Below, piece by piece: positions 9,132 to 20,656 of a stretch of DNA of 52,269 bases (position 1 is the stretch's first letter; every line of letters starts with the position of its first letter). The notes under the pieces were generated by a model. That model had not been told where the DNA came from. It saw only the letters and a list, made by a program, of their open reading frames with translations, and made no database searches. The translations under genes and the position numbers were made by a program. The DNA is from Gammaproteobacteria bacterium. GTDB taxonomy: Bacteria; Pseudomonadota; Gammaproteobacteria; Steroidobacterales; Steroidobacteraceae. The stretch spans positions 1 through 52,269 of the forward strand of contig JANYJY010000019.1 in NCBI GenBank assembly GCA_025358295.1. The letters run 5' to 3'.

Positions 9132-11180
9132 ATGCGTTCCAGGCGGCGTTGCGACATTAGGTCCGGCGCCGCCGTTTTCATTGGGCTGATGATGCTTGTA
9201 TCGGCGTCGGCCGACGACGGTCTAGCGAGCCCCGATGGCCAATACGGCGAATGGCTGGATCCCGCAGCCACGCCGGGCCAGGATTTTTATCTCCATGCGA
9301 ACGGTGGTTGGCTCAAGTCCAATCCGATACCGGCCGACCGGGCGTATTGGGGTATCGATACTCTGCTCGATCTTAAGATTCAGGGTTCCATTCGGGACCT
9401 GGTCGTTTCAATTTCCGAAGATCAGTCCAGTCCGCCCGGCAGCACCCGGCGCAAAGTGGGCGACTTCTATGCAAGTGGCATGGACGAAAGCGCCATCGAT
9501 GCCGCGGGCGTGGGACCGTTGCAGCCGCAATTCGATCGCATTGCGGCCATTGCCGATGCGACGAACCTGCAGGCGGAGTTTGCGCACCTGCAGATGATCG
9601 GGGTGGCTGCACCACTGCAATTGGGCGAGATGCAGGACTTCAAAGATAGCCGCAAGGTCATCGCCTTGGGCGGCCAGAGCGGCCTTGGCCTGCCGAACCG
9701 CGATTATTACTTGTCGAAGGAGCCCGCCTTCGACGCTGCGCGCCGCGAATACATGCTGCACGTAGCGCGGATGTTCGTGCTGTTGGGCGATGCGCCCGCG
9801 GCTGCCGGACGGCAAGCGAAGGTGGTGATGGAACTCGAGACCCGTCTGGCGCGCGGCTCCATGTCCGAGGTGGAGCAGCGGGATCCCCACGCCATTTACC
9901 ATCCGATGTCGGTGCAACGCGCCGCGGCGCTCGCACCGCATTTGAATTGGCGCGGACTATTCGCAGGCGTGGGTCATCCCGAGATCGGGTCGCTGAACGT
10001 GGCAATGCCGGGATTTTTCAAGGCGCTGGACCATGAGTTGTCGGCCACTTTGCTCGCCGACTGGAAGACCTATCTGCGCTGGCAGTTGATTGATGCCTAT
10101 GCGCCGTACTTGTCCAAGCCCTTTGTGGATGAGAATTTTCGCATGCAATCGGTGTTGACCGGCGCGAAGGAATTGCGGCCTCGCTGGCAAAGAGTGCTCG
10201 ACGAGGAGAACGAGGCGCTCGGTTTTGCGGTCGGCGAGATGTACGTCGAACGGAGCTTTTCACCGGCCGCAAAGCAGGCGGCGATAACGATGGTGGAGCG
10301 GGTCCGCGATGCGATGCGCGCTGACTTGCGCACTTTGGCATGGATGTCCCCGGCGACGCGGATCGCGGCTGAAGAGAAACTCGATCAAATGCAGTTGCGC
10401 ATCGGCTATCCGGACCGATGGCGCGATTATTCGCCGCTTAAGATCGACCGCGGACCGTATGCGCTGAATGTGCTGCGCGCTCAGGAGTACGAGCGGCGGC
10501 GTCAGTTCGACAAAATCGGCAAGTCGGTCGACCGCAGTGAATGGCTCATGACTCCGCAGACCGTGAATGCTTATTACGATTCCTCGATGAACAGTCTGAA
10601 CATTCCGGCCGGCATTCTGCAACCGCCGTATTTCGACATGACGTGGCCGGACGCGGTGAATTACGGGGCCACCGGCGCACCGACAATCGGACACGAGATG
10701 ACTCATGCCTTTGACGATGAGGGCGCGCAATTCGATGGTCATGGGAACCTCAAGAATTGGTGGGCGCCGCAAGATCTGAAGAAATTTCAAGCGGCGACGC
10801 GATGCATTGCTGAGCAGTTCTCCGCATATACGGTGGCTGGCGGGTTGCACGTACAGGGCGAGCTGGTGGCCGGGGAGGCCGCGGCGGATCTCGGCGGTCT
10901 GATGTTGGCCTGGCGTGCGTTACATGCCCTGCCCACCTCAGCGGCCAAGCACGAAAAGCAAGCATCCAGCGAGGATCAACAATTCTTCCTGGCTTACGCG
11001 CATTCCTGGGCGGGACAGATGCGGCCCGAACTCGCTCAGAAATTGGCCACTACGGATCCACATCCACCGCCGAGCTTGCGGACCAACGGTACGCTGCTAA
11101 ATAGCGCCGCGTTTCAGACGGCGTTCGCATTGCCGAATTCAAGTCCCATGGTCAAGAGTGAACGCTGCGTTATCTGGTGA
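9132..11180 (+). CDS. M13-family zinc metallopeptidase (neprilysin/PepO type)
   Basis: A 682-residue M13 endopeptidase with an N-terminal signal peptide (residues 1 to about 27, ending VSASA), so exported. The family's N-terminal domain (about 40-420) is followed by NAYYDSSMN...PAGILQPP, the zinc motif HEMTH (His521, Glu522, His525), the third ligand in GEAAADLGG (Glu582, with Asp586) and the C-terminal LRTNGTLLNS and terminal CVIW. The usual GENIAD box reads GEAAAD here; both acidic residues are kept, so activity is expected. It starts 24 bases after pnp with no visible promoter or terminator between, so read-through from pnp is likely. It converges on phaR with a 34-base gap. Confidence 0.9.
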   Translation: MRSRRRCDIRSGAAVFIGLMMLVSASADDGLASPDGQYGEWLDPAATPGQDFYLHANGGWLKSNPIPADRAYWGIDTLLDLKIQGSIRDLVVSISEDQSSPPGSTRRKVGDFYASGMDESAIDAAGVGPLQPQFDRIAAIADATNLQAEFAHLQMIGVAAPLQLGEMQDFKDSRKVIALGGQSGLGLPNRDYYLSKEPAFDAARREYMLHVARMFVLLGDAPAAAGRQAKVVMELETRLARGSMSEVEQRDPHAIYHPMSVQRAAALAPHLNWRGLFAGVGHPEIGSLNVAMPGFFKALDHELSATLLADWKTYLRWQLIDAYAPYLSKPFVDENFRMQSVLTGAKELRPRWQRVLDEENEALGFAVGEMYVERSFSPAAKQAAITMVERVRDAMRADLRTLAWMSPATRIAAEEKLDQMQLRIGYPDRWRDYSPLKIDRGPYALNVLRAQEYERRRQFDKIGKSVDRSEWLMTPQTVNAYYDSSMNSLNIPAGILQPPYFDMTWPDAVNYGATGAPTIGHEMTHAFDDEGAQFDGHGNLKNWWAPQDLKKFQAATRCIAEQFSAYTVAGGLHVQGELVAGEAAADLGGLMLAWRALHALPTSAAKHEKQASSEDQQFFLAYAHSWAGQMRPELAQKLATTDPHPPPSLRTNGTLLNSAAFQTAFALPNSSPMVKSERCVIW

Positions 11181-11214
11181 TCGCAGCGCCCCCCGGTTTA
11201 CCTGAGAATCGAAT

Positions 11215-11646
11215 TCACTTCGTGTCGATGTGCTCGTCTCGGTCCTTGTCACCATCCCGGCTGCGCATCGTAGCCAATGCTTTGAAGGCATCGTCAGCAC
11301 CCGTGCGAATGCGCGGCGGACGGACCTGCGGTTGCTGGCTCATGATCTGCTTCAGGCTGGTTTCCAACAGACCGCTCACCTGGCCCTGAGCACCGGTGCC
11401 ATAGGCGCGGATCACGTTGACCATGAATTCCTGAGTCAGGATGGGCTCAGCCAGATGCTCCTGTTCAGCAATCACCTGCAACAAGATGCTGCGCGTAATG
11501 TCGGCATTATTTTTCTTGTCGACGACGACGAACTCGATCCTCTCGACCACTAAGCGTCTGACATCGGCCAGAGTGATATACCGGCTCTCTACCGTGTCAT
11601 ACAAGCGACGATTCGGATATTTCTTTATCACTCGCGGTTCGCTCAT
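11215..11646 (-). CDS. phaR: Polyhydroxyalkanoate synthesis regulator PhaR
   Basis: A 143-residue cytoplasmic repressor of phasin and PHB genes that senses PHB granules. The N-terminal DNA-binding domain (about residues 3-65, RVIKKYPNRRLYDTVESRYITL) is followed by a PHB_acc domain (about 70-110, LTQEFMVNVIRAYG) and a charged low-complexity tail. The ATG at 11646 follows AGGAG and gives the family N-terminus. The presence of phaR implies PHB storage in this organism, but no other pha gene is in the window. Confidence 0.92.
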   Translation of the reverse strand: MSEPRVIKKYPNRRLYDTVESRYITLADVRRLVVERIEFVVVDKKNNADITRSILLQVIAEQEHLAEPILTQEFMVNVIRAYGTGAQGQVSGLLETSLKQIMSQQPQVRPPRIRTGADDAFKALATMRSRDGDKDRDEHIDTK

Positions 11647-11736
11647 AGGGCTCCTCGCTCGTGTTGGCCGACGCGCTGCCGGAAGATGCCGGTGCGTGCC
11701 CGACCACGCGTTACCTGTCCCTGGATCTACCAACAA

Positions 11737-11764
11737 AGGATAGCGCAATGCAGCGCTAAGGCAA
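11737..11764 (-). promoter_or_regulatory. Candidate phaR promoter
   Basis: On the minus strand TTGCCT (11764-11759), a 16-base spacer and TATCCT (11742-11737), giving a leader of about 85 bases. Confidence 0.45.
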
Positions 11765-11787
11765 ATCGGCATTTTTTCCTATATTTA

Positions 11788-12822
11788 TTAGTCTGTTACA
11801 CGCACATGCAAGCGCTTTGGGACACGCTTGATGTCCCATTGTCCGATGGCCCAGCGCCAGACCTCGCTCAAACTAGCCGTGGCGAGATATGGGGAAGGTT
11901 CAAGACCCAGCAGCGAAAAGACCGTTAGAAGCTGCGCCAATACGGAGTCTTCGGTCACGCGCACGCTGCGCCGCGATTTGGCAAGTTTGCTGTCGTCGGC
12001 TTCGGTGAGCACGGGAACATGCGCGTAGGCGGGCCGAGGCAATTCGAGCAGGCTCTGCAAGTGGATTTGCCGCGGAGTGTTGTCCAGTAGATCGGCGCCG
12101 CGCACCACATGATTCACGCCCTGCGCGGCGTCATCGATGACCACCGCAAGTAAGTAGGCCAAAACCTGATCGCGCCGCTTGAGAATCACATCGCCCACGG
12201 CGGCTGCCACGTTTTGCCGGAAGCTTCCTTGGATTCGATCGGCAAACAGAATGGTGCCCGGTTCGATCCTGAGCCGCGTCGCAGTCGGCACGCGCATGTC
12301 GACCGCCCGCGTTCGGCACGTGCCGGGATAGCGGCTGTCGTCCTCCAATTGCTGGCGGCTGCAGGAACATTCGAAAGTCAGGCCGCGGGACTCGAGGCCG
12401 TGCAACGCACCGGCATAGAGTTCGGCGCGGTCCTGTTGGCGAACGATCTCGCCGTCCCACTCGAAGCCGAACGCCTGCAAGGTTCGTAGAATGCCCGCCG
12501 CTGAACCGGGCATCTCGCGCGGTCGATCGACATCCTCGATCCGCACCAACCAACGTCCGCCGTGGGCCCGTGCATCGAGATAGCTCGCCGCAGCTGTATA
12601 CAGCGAGCCCAAATGCAAATCACCCGACGGCGTAGGGGCGAAGCGCCCTACGTAGCCGCCGGGCTTTGTGCTATCGGTAGCGGTCGTCGCGGTCGCCGTA
12701 CTGCTTTTCGCGGCGTTCGCGCCGCTCCTGAGCTTCCACCGACAATGTCGCCACCGGCCGCGCTTCCAGGCGCTTAATGCCGATTTCTTCACCGGTCTCG
12801 AGGCAGTAGCCGTAGGAGCCAT
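11788..12822 (-). CDS. gluQ: Glutamyl-Q tRNA(Asp) synthetase; start uncertain
   Basis: GluQ transfers glutamate to the queuosine base of tRNA-Asp. It is a truncated GluRS without an anticodon-binding domain. The conserved part begins at YVGRFAPTPSGDLHLGS (codon at 12654) with the HIGH-like motif, then the zinc site CSC...YPGTC and a KLAKS loop in place of KMSKS. Between the dksA stop (12671) and that motif there is no ATG, GTG, TTG or CTG in frame. The nearest starts are GTG at 12792 and ATG at 12822, inside dksA in another frame; these would add a basic 46-56-residue head not typical of the family. The coordinates give the longest form. dksA-gluQ is a conserved pair, and queF (queuosine pathway) is just upstream. 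Confidence 0.85.
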   Translation of the reverse strand: MAPTATASRPVKKSALSAWKRGRWRHCRWKLRSGANAAKSSTATATTATDSTKPGGYVGRFAPTPSGDLHLGSLYTAAASYLDARAHGGRWLVRIEDVDRPREMPGSAAGILRTLQAFGFEWDGEIVRQQDRAELYAGALHGLESRGLTFECSCSRQQLEDDSRYPGTCRTRAVDMRVPTATRLRIEPGTILFADRIQGSFRQNVAAAVGDVILKRRDQVLAYLLAVVIDDAAQGVNHVVRGADLLDNTPRQIHLQSLLELPRPAYAHVPVLTEADDSKLAKSRRSVRVTEDSVLAQLLTVFSLLGLEPSPYLATASLSEVWRWAIGQWDIKRVPKRLHVRVTD

Positions 12823-13495
12823 CCTCGATACGCTTCAATGCTTCGTCAATTTTCCGAATGAGCTTGCGCTCGCGATCCCGGGTGCGCAGTTCCAGGCTGA
12901 ACTCCTCTTCCTGGGTGGCACGGTCGTTCGGATCGGGGAAATTGGCAGCCTCGTCCTTCATGTGCAGTACCGTGCGGTCGACTTCAACCATCAGGTCCCG
13001 CTTCCAGCTCTGCAGTATCCGAGCGAAGTGCTCCAACTGCTCCTTGTTCATGTACTGCTCGCCACGGCGGGCGATGTACGGTTTTACGTTGCGCGGACCC
13101 GCCAACAGGCTGGCGGAGACGGGCGATTCACCGTCGCCGTCTTCATCGCTTTGCAGCGCGCGCGTGACGACCAGCGGTCGCGTGTCGAATTTGATCGGTG
13201 CAATCTTCTCGTTGCCGTTCTTGGCTTGATCGGACTTGGCGCGCGGCACTTTCACCACGGCAGGTTTGACGGCCACAGGCTTTGCAATCACGGGTTTAGC
13301 GATCACGGATTTGGCGATCACGGGTTTAGGGGCAGGCTTATTCGGTTTCACTGTTACCTTCGATGTGGCGGGCGATGACTTGGCTTTCGCAGGAGGACGT
13401 GCCGCCTTCTTAGGAACGGCTACCTTGTGAGCCGCTTTTTTGGGGGTCGCCTTACCTGGCCGCTTAGCCGTTTTATTGGATTTCTTCGAGGGCAT
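12671..13495 (-). CDS. dksA: RNA polymerase-binding factor DksA, cysteine-poor, long N-terminal tail
   Basis: DksA (274 residues; E. coli 151) enters the RNA polymerase secondary channel and, with ppGpp, retunes transcription. Residues about 145-270 match E. coli DksA closely, with the coiled-coil tip DPNDRA (Asp188, Asp191, Ala193) and QEEEFSLELR. The zinc finger is degenerate: only Cys231 remains; the other three positions are Thr234, Ser252 and Ala255, as in known zinc-independent DksA variants. Residues 1 to about 110 are a Lys/Ala/Pro-rich, histone-like extension with VIAKP repeats, a feature also known in Xanthomonas-type DksA. Its 3' end overlaps the possible starts of gluQ. Confidence 0.93.
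   Translation of the reverse strand: MPSKKSNKTAKRPGKATPKKAAHKVAVPKKAARPPAKAKSSPATSKVTVKPNKPAPKPVIAKSVIAKPVIAKPVAVKPAVVKVPRAKSDQAKNGNEKIAPIKFDTRPLVVTRALQSDEDGDGESPVSASLLAGPRNVKPYIARRGEQYMNKEQLEHFARILQSWKRDLMVEVDRTVLHMKDEAANFPDPNDRATQEEEFSLELRTRDRERKLIRKIDEALKRIEDGSYGYCLETGEEIGIKRLEARPVATLSVEAQERRERREKQYGDRDDRYR
13284..13328 (-). repeat. Three 15-bp tandem repeats in dksA
   Basis: Three adjacent 15-base units (13284, 13299, 13314), each differing at one to three bases, encode the KPVIA/KSVIA repeats of the DksA tail. Confidence 0.85.
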
Positions 13496-13529
13496 TTGAA
13501 GTCTCCGCCTCCTAACGAAAGAGCGCGCG

Positions 13530-13557
13530 ATTATACCGACGCAATCCGGCGTGTACA
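13530..13557 (-). promoter_or_regulatory. dksA promoter
   Basis: On the minus strand a perfect TATAAT (13535-13530) with TGTACA (13557-13552) 16 bases upstream. A ribosome site AGGAGGCGGAG lies just before the dksA ATG. The rest of the 163-base dksA-queF gap is GC-rich with a short direct repeat and no clear element. Confidence 0.6.
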
Positions 13558-13658
13558 GGCCGCCGAGGCAACATATTTTATTAATCTAAGCCTATGATTG
13601 AAAAGACAAACCCCGGAGGCGCCCGGAGGGAAGGGTGCGGCCTTCGCCGGCTTGGCCT

Positions 13659-14045
13659 CTAAGGGAGGGTCACCGGGGGGGCGCAGACCCAATTTGGCTG
13701 TCTATGGTCGGCTACTACCGTCGTATAAATGCCGCCGCGCACGTTAAATTCCGCTGAAAGGCGCATGAATCGAGGCGCGGTGGCCGCCACCAGGTCGCCC
13801 AGGATCTCGTTGGTCACGGCTTCGTGAAAGGCGCCTCGGTCGCGGAATGACCAAATGTAGAGTTTCAGCGACTTCAGTTCGACGCAGCGCGCGTCGGGAA
13901 CGTATTCCAGCCTGAGGGTGGCGAAATCCGGCTGTCCCGTTTTAGGGCAGAGACAGCTAAACTCAGGCATTGTCATGCGGATGGTGTAATCCCGGTCCGG
14001 CGTCGGGTTGGGAAATATTTCCAAGGTCGTGCTGGGTTTGGTCAT
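13659..14045 (-). CDS. queF: NADPH-dependent 7-cyano-7-deazaguanine reductase QueF (short type)
   Basis: QueF (128 residues, the unimodular Bacillus-like form) reduces preQ0 to preQ1 in queuosine synthesis. The catalytic Cys33 and Asp40 lie in [13 protein letters not shown]; the family motif ELKSLKLY is at 56-63 and the substrate-binding Glu in FHEAV at 75. The ATG at 14045 is chosen over a TTG at 14057 because it gives the usual length; neither has a good ribosome site. It is divergent from smc. GluQ, which acts on the same modified tRNA base, is encoded downstream on this strand. Confidence 0.93.
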   Translation of the reverse strand: MTKPSTTLEIFPNPTPDRDYTIRMTMPEFSCLCPKTGQPDFATLRLEYVPDARCVELKSLKLYIWSFRDRGAFHEAVTNEILGDLVAATAPRFMRLSAEFNVRGGIYTTVVADHRQPNWVCAPPVTLP

Positions 14046-14074
14046 GGAGGGATTCAAGGCCGCATGGTCGGGGG

Positions 14075-14102
14075 TTTACGAAAGTGACGTTTACTTTACA
14101 CT
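14075..14102 (+). promoter_or_regulatory. Candidate smc promoter
   Basis: TTTACG (14075-14080), a 16-base spacer and TACACT (14097-14102) in the divergent queF-smc gap. It is an imperfect match, and no strong ribosome site precedes the smc ATG. Confidence 0.4.
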
Positions 14103-14144
14103 ACGCGCCTCATTGACGGCCACGCGCCTAGGTTCACCCAAATA

Positions 14145-17100
14145 ATGCGCTTAACGAAACTCAAAATTGCCGGCTTCAAGTCCTTCGTCGACCCGACGAC
14201 AGTCACTTTTCCGAGCAGTTTGACCGGAGTCGTGGGCCCCAACGGCTGCGGAAAGTCCAATATCATCGACTCGGTGCGTTGGGTGATGGGCGAGATCTCC
14301 GCCAAGCATTTGCGCGGCGATTCCATGGCGGATGTCATTTTCAACGGATCTGCCTCGCGCAAGCCTTTGGGTGCCGCTTCGGTTGAACTCGTGTTCGACA
14401 ATTCCGACGGCAAAATCGGCGGAGAATATGCCGCCTACAATGAGGTCGCCCTGCGCCGCGCCGTGAGCCGTGACGGCACCTCGGATTACTTTATCAATGG
14501 CACGAAGGTGCGCCGCAAGGACATCACTCAGCTGTTCCTCGGCACGGGCTTGGGCTCGCGTAGTTATGCCATCATCGAGCAAGGCATGATTTCGCGGGTC
14601 ATCGAAGCGCGGCCTGACGATTTGCGGGCGTTCCTGGAAGAAGCGGCGGGAATATCGCGCTACAAGGAGCGGCGCCGCGAGACGGAAAATCGGATCGGCC
14701 ACACCCGGGAAAATCTTGATCGGTTGAACGATTTGCGCGAAGAGGTGGACAAGCAGATTCGCCATTTGCAGCGCCAGGCGGCCACTGCCCGGCGCTATCA
14801 AACGCTGAAGGAAGATGAGCGCAAGTTGCAGGCCGAATTGCTCGCGCTGCGGCTACAGAGCTTGGATGCAGAGGCTGGTTTGCGCGATGCCGCAACGTCG
14901 AGTTGTGAGACAGCGATGCAAGCGGTACTGGCCGATCTGCGCGAAGCCGAAGCGGAAATAGAGCGTATTCGCGCCGATCAAGGGTCGAAAGTCGATACGT
15001 TGAACGCGATACAAACCCGCTTCTATGAAGCCGGCGGGGAAGTCACCCGGATCGAGCAAGGCATCCAATTCACGCGCGAGCTGCGGCAGCGCCAGAAATC
15101 GGATTTAGACCAGGCCGAGGCGCAGGTCACGGACCTCCTCGGCGTGCTGGAGCGTGATCGCCGCCAGCTCGAAGCGCTGTCGCAGCAATTGGCCACCATG
15201 GTGCCCGGACTCGACACGGCGCATGCCGAGGAGCTGCGCTCCAGGCAGGAATTGGAAAGTTGTGAACAGTCCCTGTCGGCGTGGCAGCAGACCTGGGATG
15301 CGCATGCGCAGGCCGTGGCCCTGAGCCAGCGGGAGACTGGCGTTGAACGCGCGCGCATCGAGCAGCTCGATAGCCAGCAGCACCGCTTGCTGCAGCAGCA
15401 GGAGCGCCAACAGAACGAGCGCTCCGCACTCGCTCAGCTGCAGCCTGCGGTTGCCTTGGAGAGTCTTCAGGAGCGCGCGAATACGGCGCGCGACGCCGGG
15501 CAGAAGGCTGCGGCCGAGCTACAGGAACTGCTCGCGGAGATATCGGTCACACGGGAGCGCGAAAGGGAGCAGTCGCAGGCGCTCAATGCTCTGCGTAAGC
15601 GTTGGCAGGAGGCGCTCGGCGCGCAGGTGTCGACCGAAGCCTTGCAGGCGGCGGCGCTCGGCAGGGCTTCCGGAAAAGTCACCGAATGGTTGAAATCAAA
15701 GTCGCTCGACCGGCACCCGCGCGTTGCCCAGCAGCTGCGTGTCGATCGTGGCTGGGAGCGCGCCGTCGAAACGGTGCTGGGCTCCTACCTGGAGGCCGTG
15801 TGCGTCGATGGCCTGGACAGCGTTACTGATCTATTGGCGAGCTTCGACGGCGGTCACTTGGCCATTGTGAGTACGGGCGACGCGACCGCAGGCGGTCCCA
15901 CCGCAGGCGGTCCCAGCGACTCGCTGCGTGCAAAGGTCCAGGGCTCGACCGTGCTCGGCTCGGTATTGTCGACGGTGTATGCCGCAGAGACACTGAACGA
16001 GGCTCTGCGCATACGCGGCCGCCTGTCCGCCGGCGAGTCCGTGGTTACGCGCGACGGCATCTGGATGGGCGCGGATTGGCTGCGTCTGTCGCGGGATGCA
16101 GATCCGCACACGGGCGTGATCGAACGTGAAGAGACCTTGCGCGCGCTGCATACCCAGGTCAGCGGCCTTGCCGACGAGGTCAAGGAACTCGAACATCGCC
16201 TGGAACTGACGCGCGGGCGCGTGCGCGAGCACGAAGATCGGCGCGAGCATTTTCAGGCGGACGTCAATCGCCTGCACCGCGAACACGTCGATCGGCGTGC
16301 GGAGCTTGACTCGGCCCAGGCGCGAAATATCGACGCGGCCCGTCGCATGGAACAGCTCGAGACCGGACTCGCGGACGTACGCAATGAACTCGGGCGCGCC
16401 GACGGTGATCTACACGCGGCACGCCAGCGTATGGAAGAAGCCATTGAGAAATTGGCCGCTCTCGAACCGCGGCGGGTGGCGCTGGAGACGGAGCGGGACC
16501 GTCTGCGCATGCAGGTGGCCGGCGCCCGTGCGGCGGCCCAGGCGGCGCAGCAACTCGCGCGCGATCTGGCGCTGCAGGTGGAGTCGAGGCGTTCATCGCA
16601 TAATTCTCTGACGACGACGCTGTCGCGTATTGAGAAACAATTGGAGGCCTTGCAAACGCGCCGCAACGAACTGGCGGGTCAGCTGGCCGAGGGCGAAGCG
16701 CCGTTGGCCGCGGCCCATGCTCAGCTGGAGCAGGCATTGCGCGTGCGCGCGGAGATCGATGCCGAACAGCTGGCGGCAAGAACGGCCAGCGACGAGCTGG
16801 ATGCGCAACTGCGCGAGCGCGACGCCGCGCGCTTGGCTGTCGAGGCGAAGGTCGACGCCGCTCGGACGAGTTTGGATGAGGCGCGTTTGGCTGCTCAGCA
16901 GGTGCGCGTGCGGCGCGAGAGCGTCGCCGAGCAACTGACGGCCACGAGTTTTGAACTGAGCGTGTTGCTGGAGCAAATCGCACCGGACGCGAGCGTCGCA
17001 GTCTGGGAGACTCAGCTGGAAGAAACCAAGGGCAAGATCGAGCGCTTAGGTCAGGTCAATCTCGCTGCCATAGGTGAATTCAAGGAACAGTCCGAGCGCA

Positions 17101-17660
17101 AGGAATACCTGGATCGGCAGTGCAAGGACTTGACCGATGCCTTGGAAACGCTTGAATCGGCGATGCGCAAGATCGATCGGGAGACCCGCACGCGCTTCCA
17201 GGATACTTTCGACAAGGTGAACGCCGGGCTTAAGGAAAAATTTCCGCGACTTTTCGGCGGCGGCCACGCGTACCTGGAACTCACGGGCGAGGAAGGCTCT
17301 GCGTCCGGTGTCTCCGTCATGGCGCGCCCACCTGGAAAGCGCAACAGCACCATCAGCCAGCTGTCGGGCGGCGAGAAGGCGTTGACGGCCGTTGCGCTGG
17401 TATTTGCGATATTCGATCTGAATCCTGCGCCCTTCTGTTTGCTGGACGAAGTGGACGCGCCGCTCGATGAAAACAATGTCGGCCGTTTCTGCGACATCGT
17501 GCGCGAAATGTCGCGCAATGTTCAGTTCATATTCATTACGCACAACAAGAGCACCATGGAGCTGGCGTCGCAATTGGTCGGCGTCACCATGAATGAGCCC
17601 GGAGTGTCGCGTTTGGTGGCGGTCGACGTGGACGAGGCCGTGCGCATGGCGGCGATGTAA
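14145..17660 (+). CDS. smc: Chromosome partition ATPase SMC
   Basis: SMC (1171 residues) is the condensin ATPase that compacts and helps segregate the chromosome. The Walker A GPNGCGKS is at 31-38; two long coiled coils surround a hinge at about 510-660; the ABC signature LSGGEKALTAVAL and Walker B CLLDEVDAPLDENN are near residues 1070-1110. Its partners ScpA and ScpB are also in this window (25.0-26.7 kb), so this organism uses SMC-ScpAB rather than MukBEF. zipA begins 9 bases after its stop. Confidence 0.97.
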   Translation: MRLTKLKIAGFKSFVDPTTVTFPSSLTGVVGPNGCGKSNIIDSVRWVMGEISAKHLRGDSMADVIFNGSASRKPLGAASVELVFDNSDGKIGGEYAAYNEVALRRAVSRDGTSDYFINGTKVRRKDITQLFLGTGLGSRSYAIIEQGMISRVIEARPDDLRAFLEEAAGISRYKERRRETENRIGHTRENLDRLNDLREEVDKQIRHLQRQAATARRYQTLKEDERKLQAELLALRLQSLDAEAGLRDAATSSCETAMQAVLADLREAEAEIERIRADQGSKVDTLNAIQTRFYEAGGEVTRIEQGIQFTRELRQRQKSDLDQAEAQVTDLLGVLERDRRQLEALSQQLATMVPGLDTAHAEELRSRQELESCEQSLSAWQQTWDAHAQAVALSQRETGVERARIEQLDSQQHRLLQQQERQQNERSALAQLQPAVALESLQERANTARDAGQKAAAELQELLAEISVTREREREQSQALNALRKRWQEALGAQVSTEALQAAALGRASGKVTEWLKSKSLDRHPRVAQQLRVDRGWERAVETVLGSYLEAVCVDGLDSVTDLLASFDGGHLAIVSTGDATAGGPTAGGPSDSLRAKVQGSTVLGSVLSTVYAAETLNEALRIRGRLSAGESVVTRDGIWMGADWLRLSRDADPHTGVIEREETLRALHTQVSGLADEVKELEHRLELTRGRVREHEDRREHFQADVNRLHREHVDRRAELDSAQARNIDAARRMEQLETGLADVRNELGRADGDLHAARQRMEEAIEKLAALEPRRVALETERDRLRMQVAGARAAAQAAQQLARDLALQVESRRSSHNSLTTTLSRIEKQLEALQTRRNELAGQLAEGEAPLAAAHAQLEQALRVRAEIDAEQLAARTASDELDAQLRERDAARLAVEAKVDAARTSLDEARLAAQQVRVRRESVAEQLTATSFELSVLLEQIAPDASVAVWETQLEETKGKIERLGQVNLAAIGEFKEQSERKEYLDRQCKDLTDALETLESAMRKIDRETRTRFQDTFDKVNAGLKEKFPRLFGGGHAYLELTGEEGSASGVSVMARPPGKRNSTISQLSGGEKALTAVALVFAIFDLNPAPFCLLDEVDAPLDENNVGRFCDIVREMSRNVQFIFITHNKSTMELASQLVGVTMNEPGVSRLVAVDVDEAVRMAAM
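15885..15914 (+). repeat. 15-bp tandem duplication in the SMC hinge region
   Basis: Two perfect copies of a 15-base unit (15885-15899, 15900-15914) encode TAGGPTAGGP, a flexible insertion in the SMC hinge. Confidence 0.85.
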
Positions 17661-17669
17661 GGGGCTCGC

Positions 17670-20639
<2,970 letters not shown>

Positions 20640-20656
20640 GATTCTGCCGAGGCTTA

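Noticed and set aside
9132-11180. M13 peptidase as an inactive homologue because GENIAD reads GEAAAD
   Set aside because: The zinc-ligand Glu and the following Asp are both kept, and HExxH is intact.
13600-13660. Terminator after queF
   Set aside because: The GC-rich stretch is mainly a direct repeat rather than a clean inverted repeat with a T-run.
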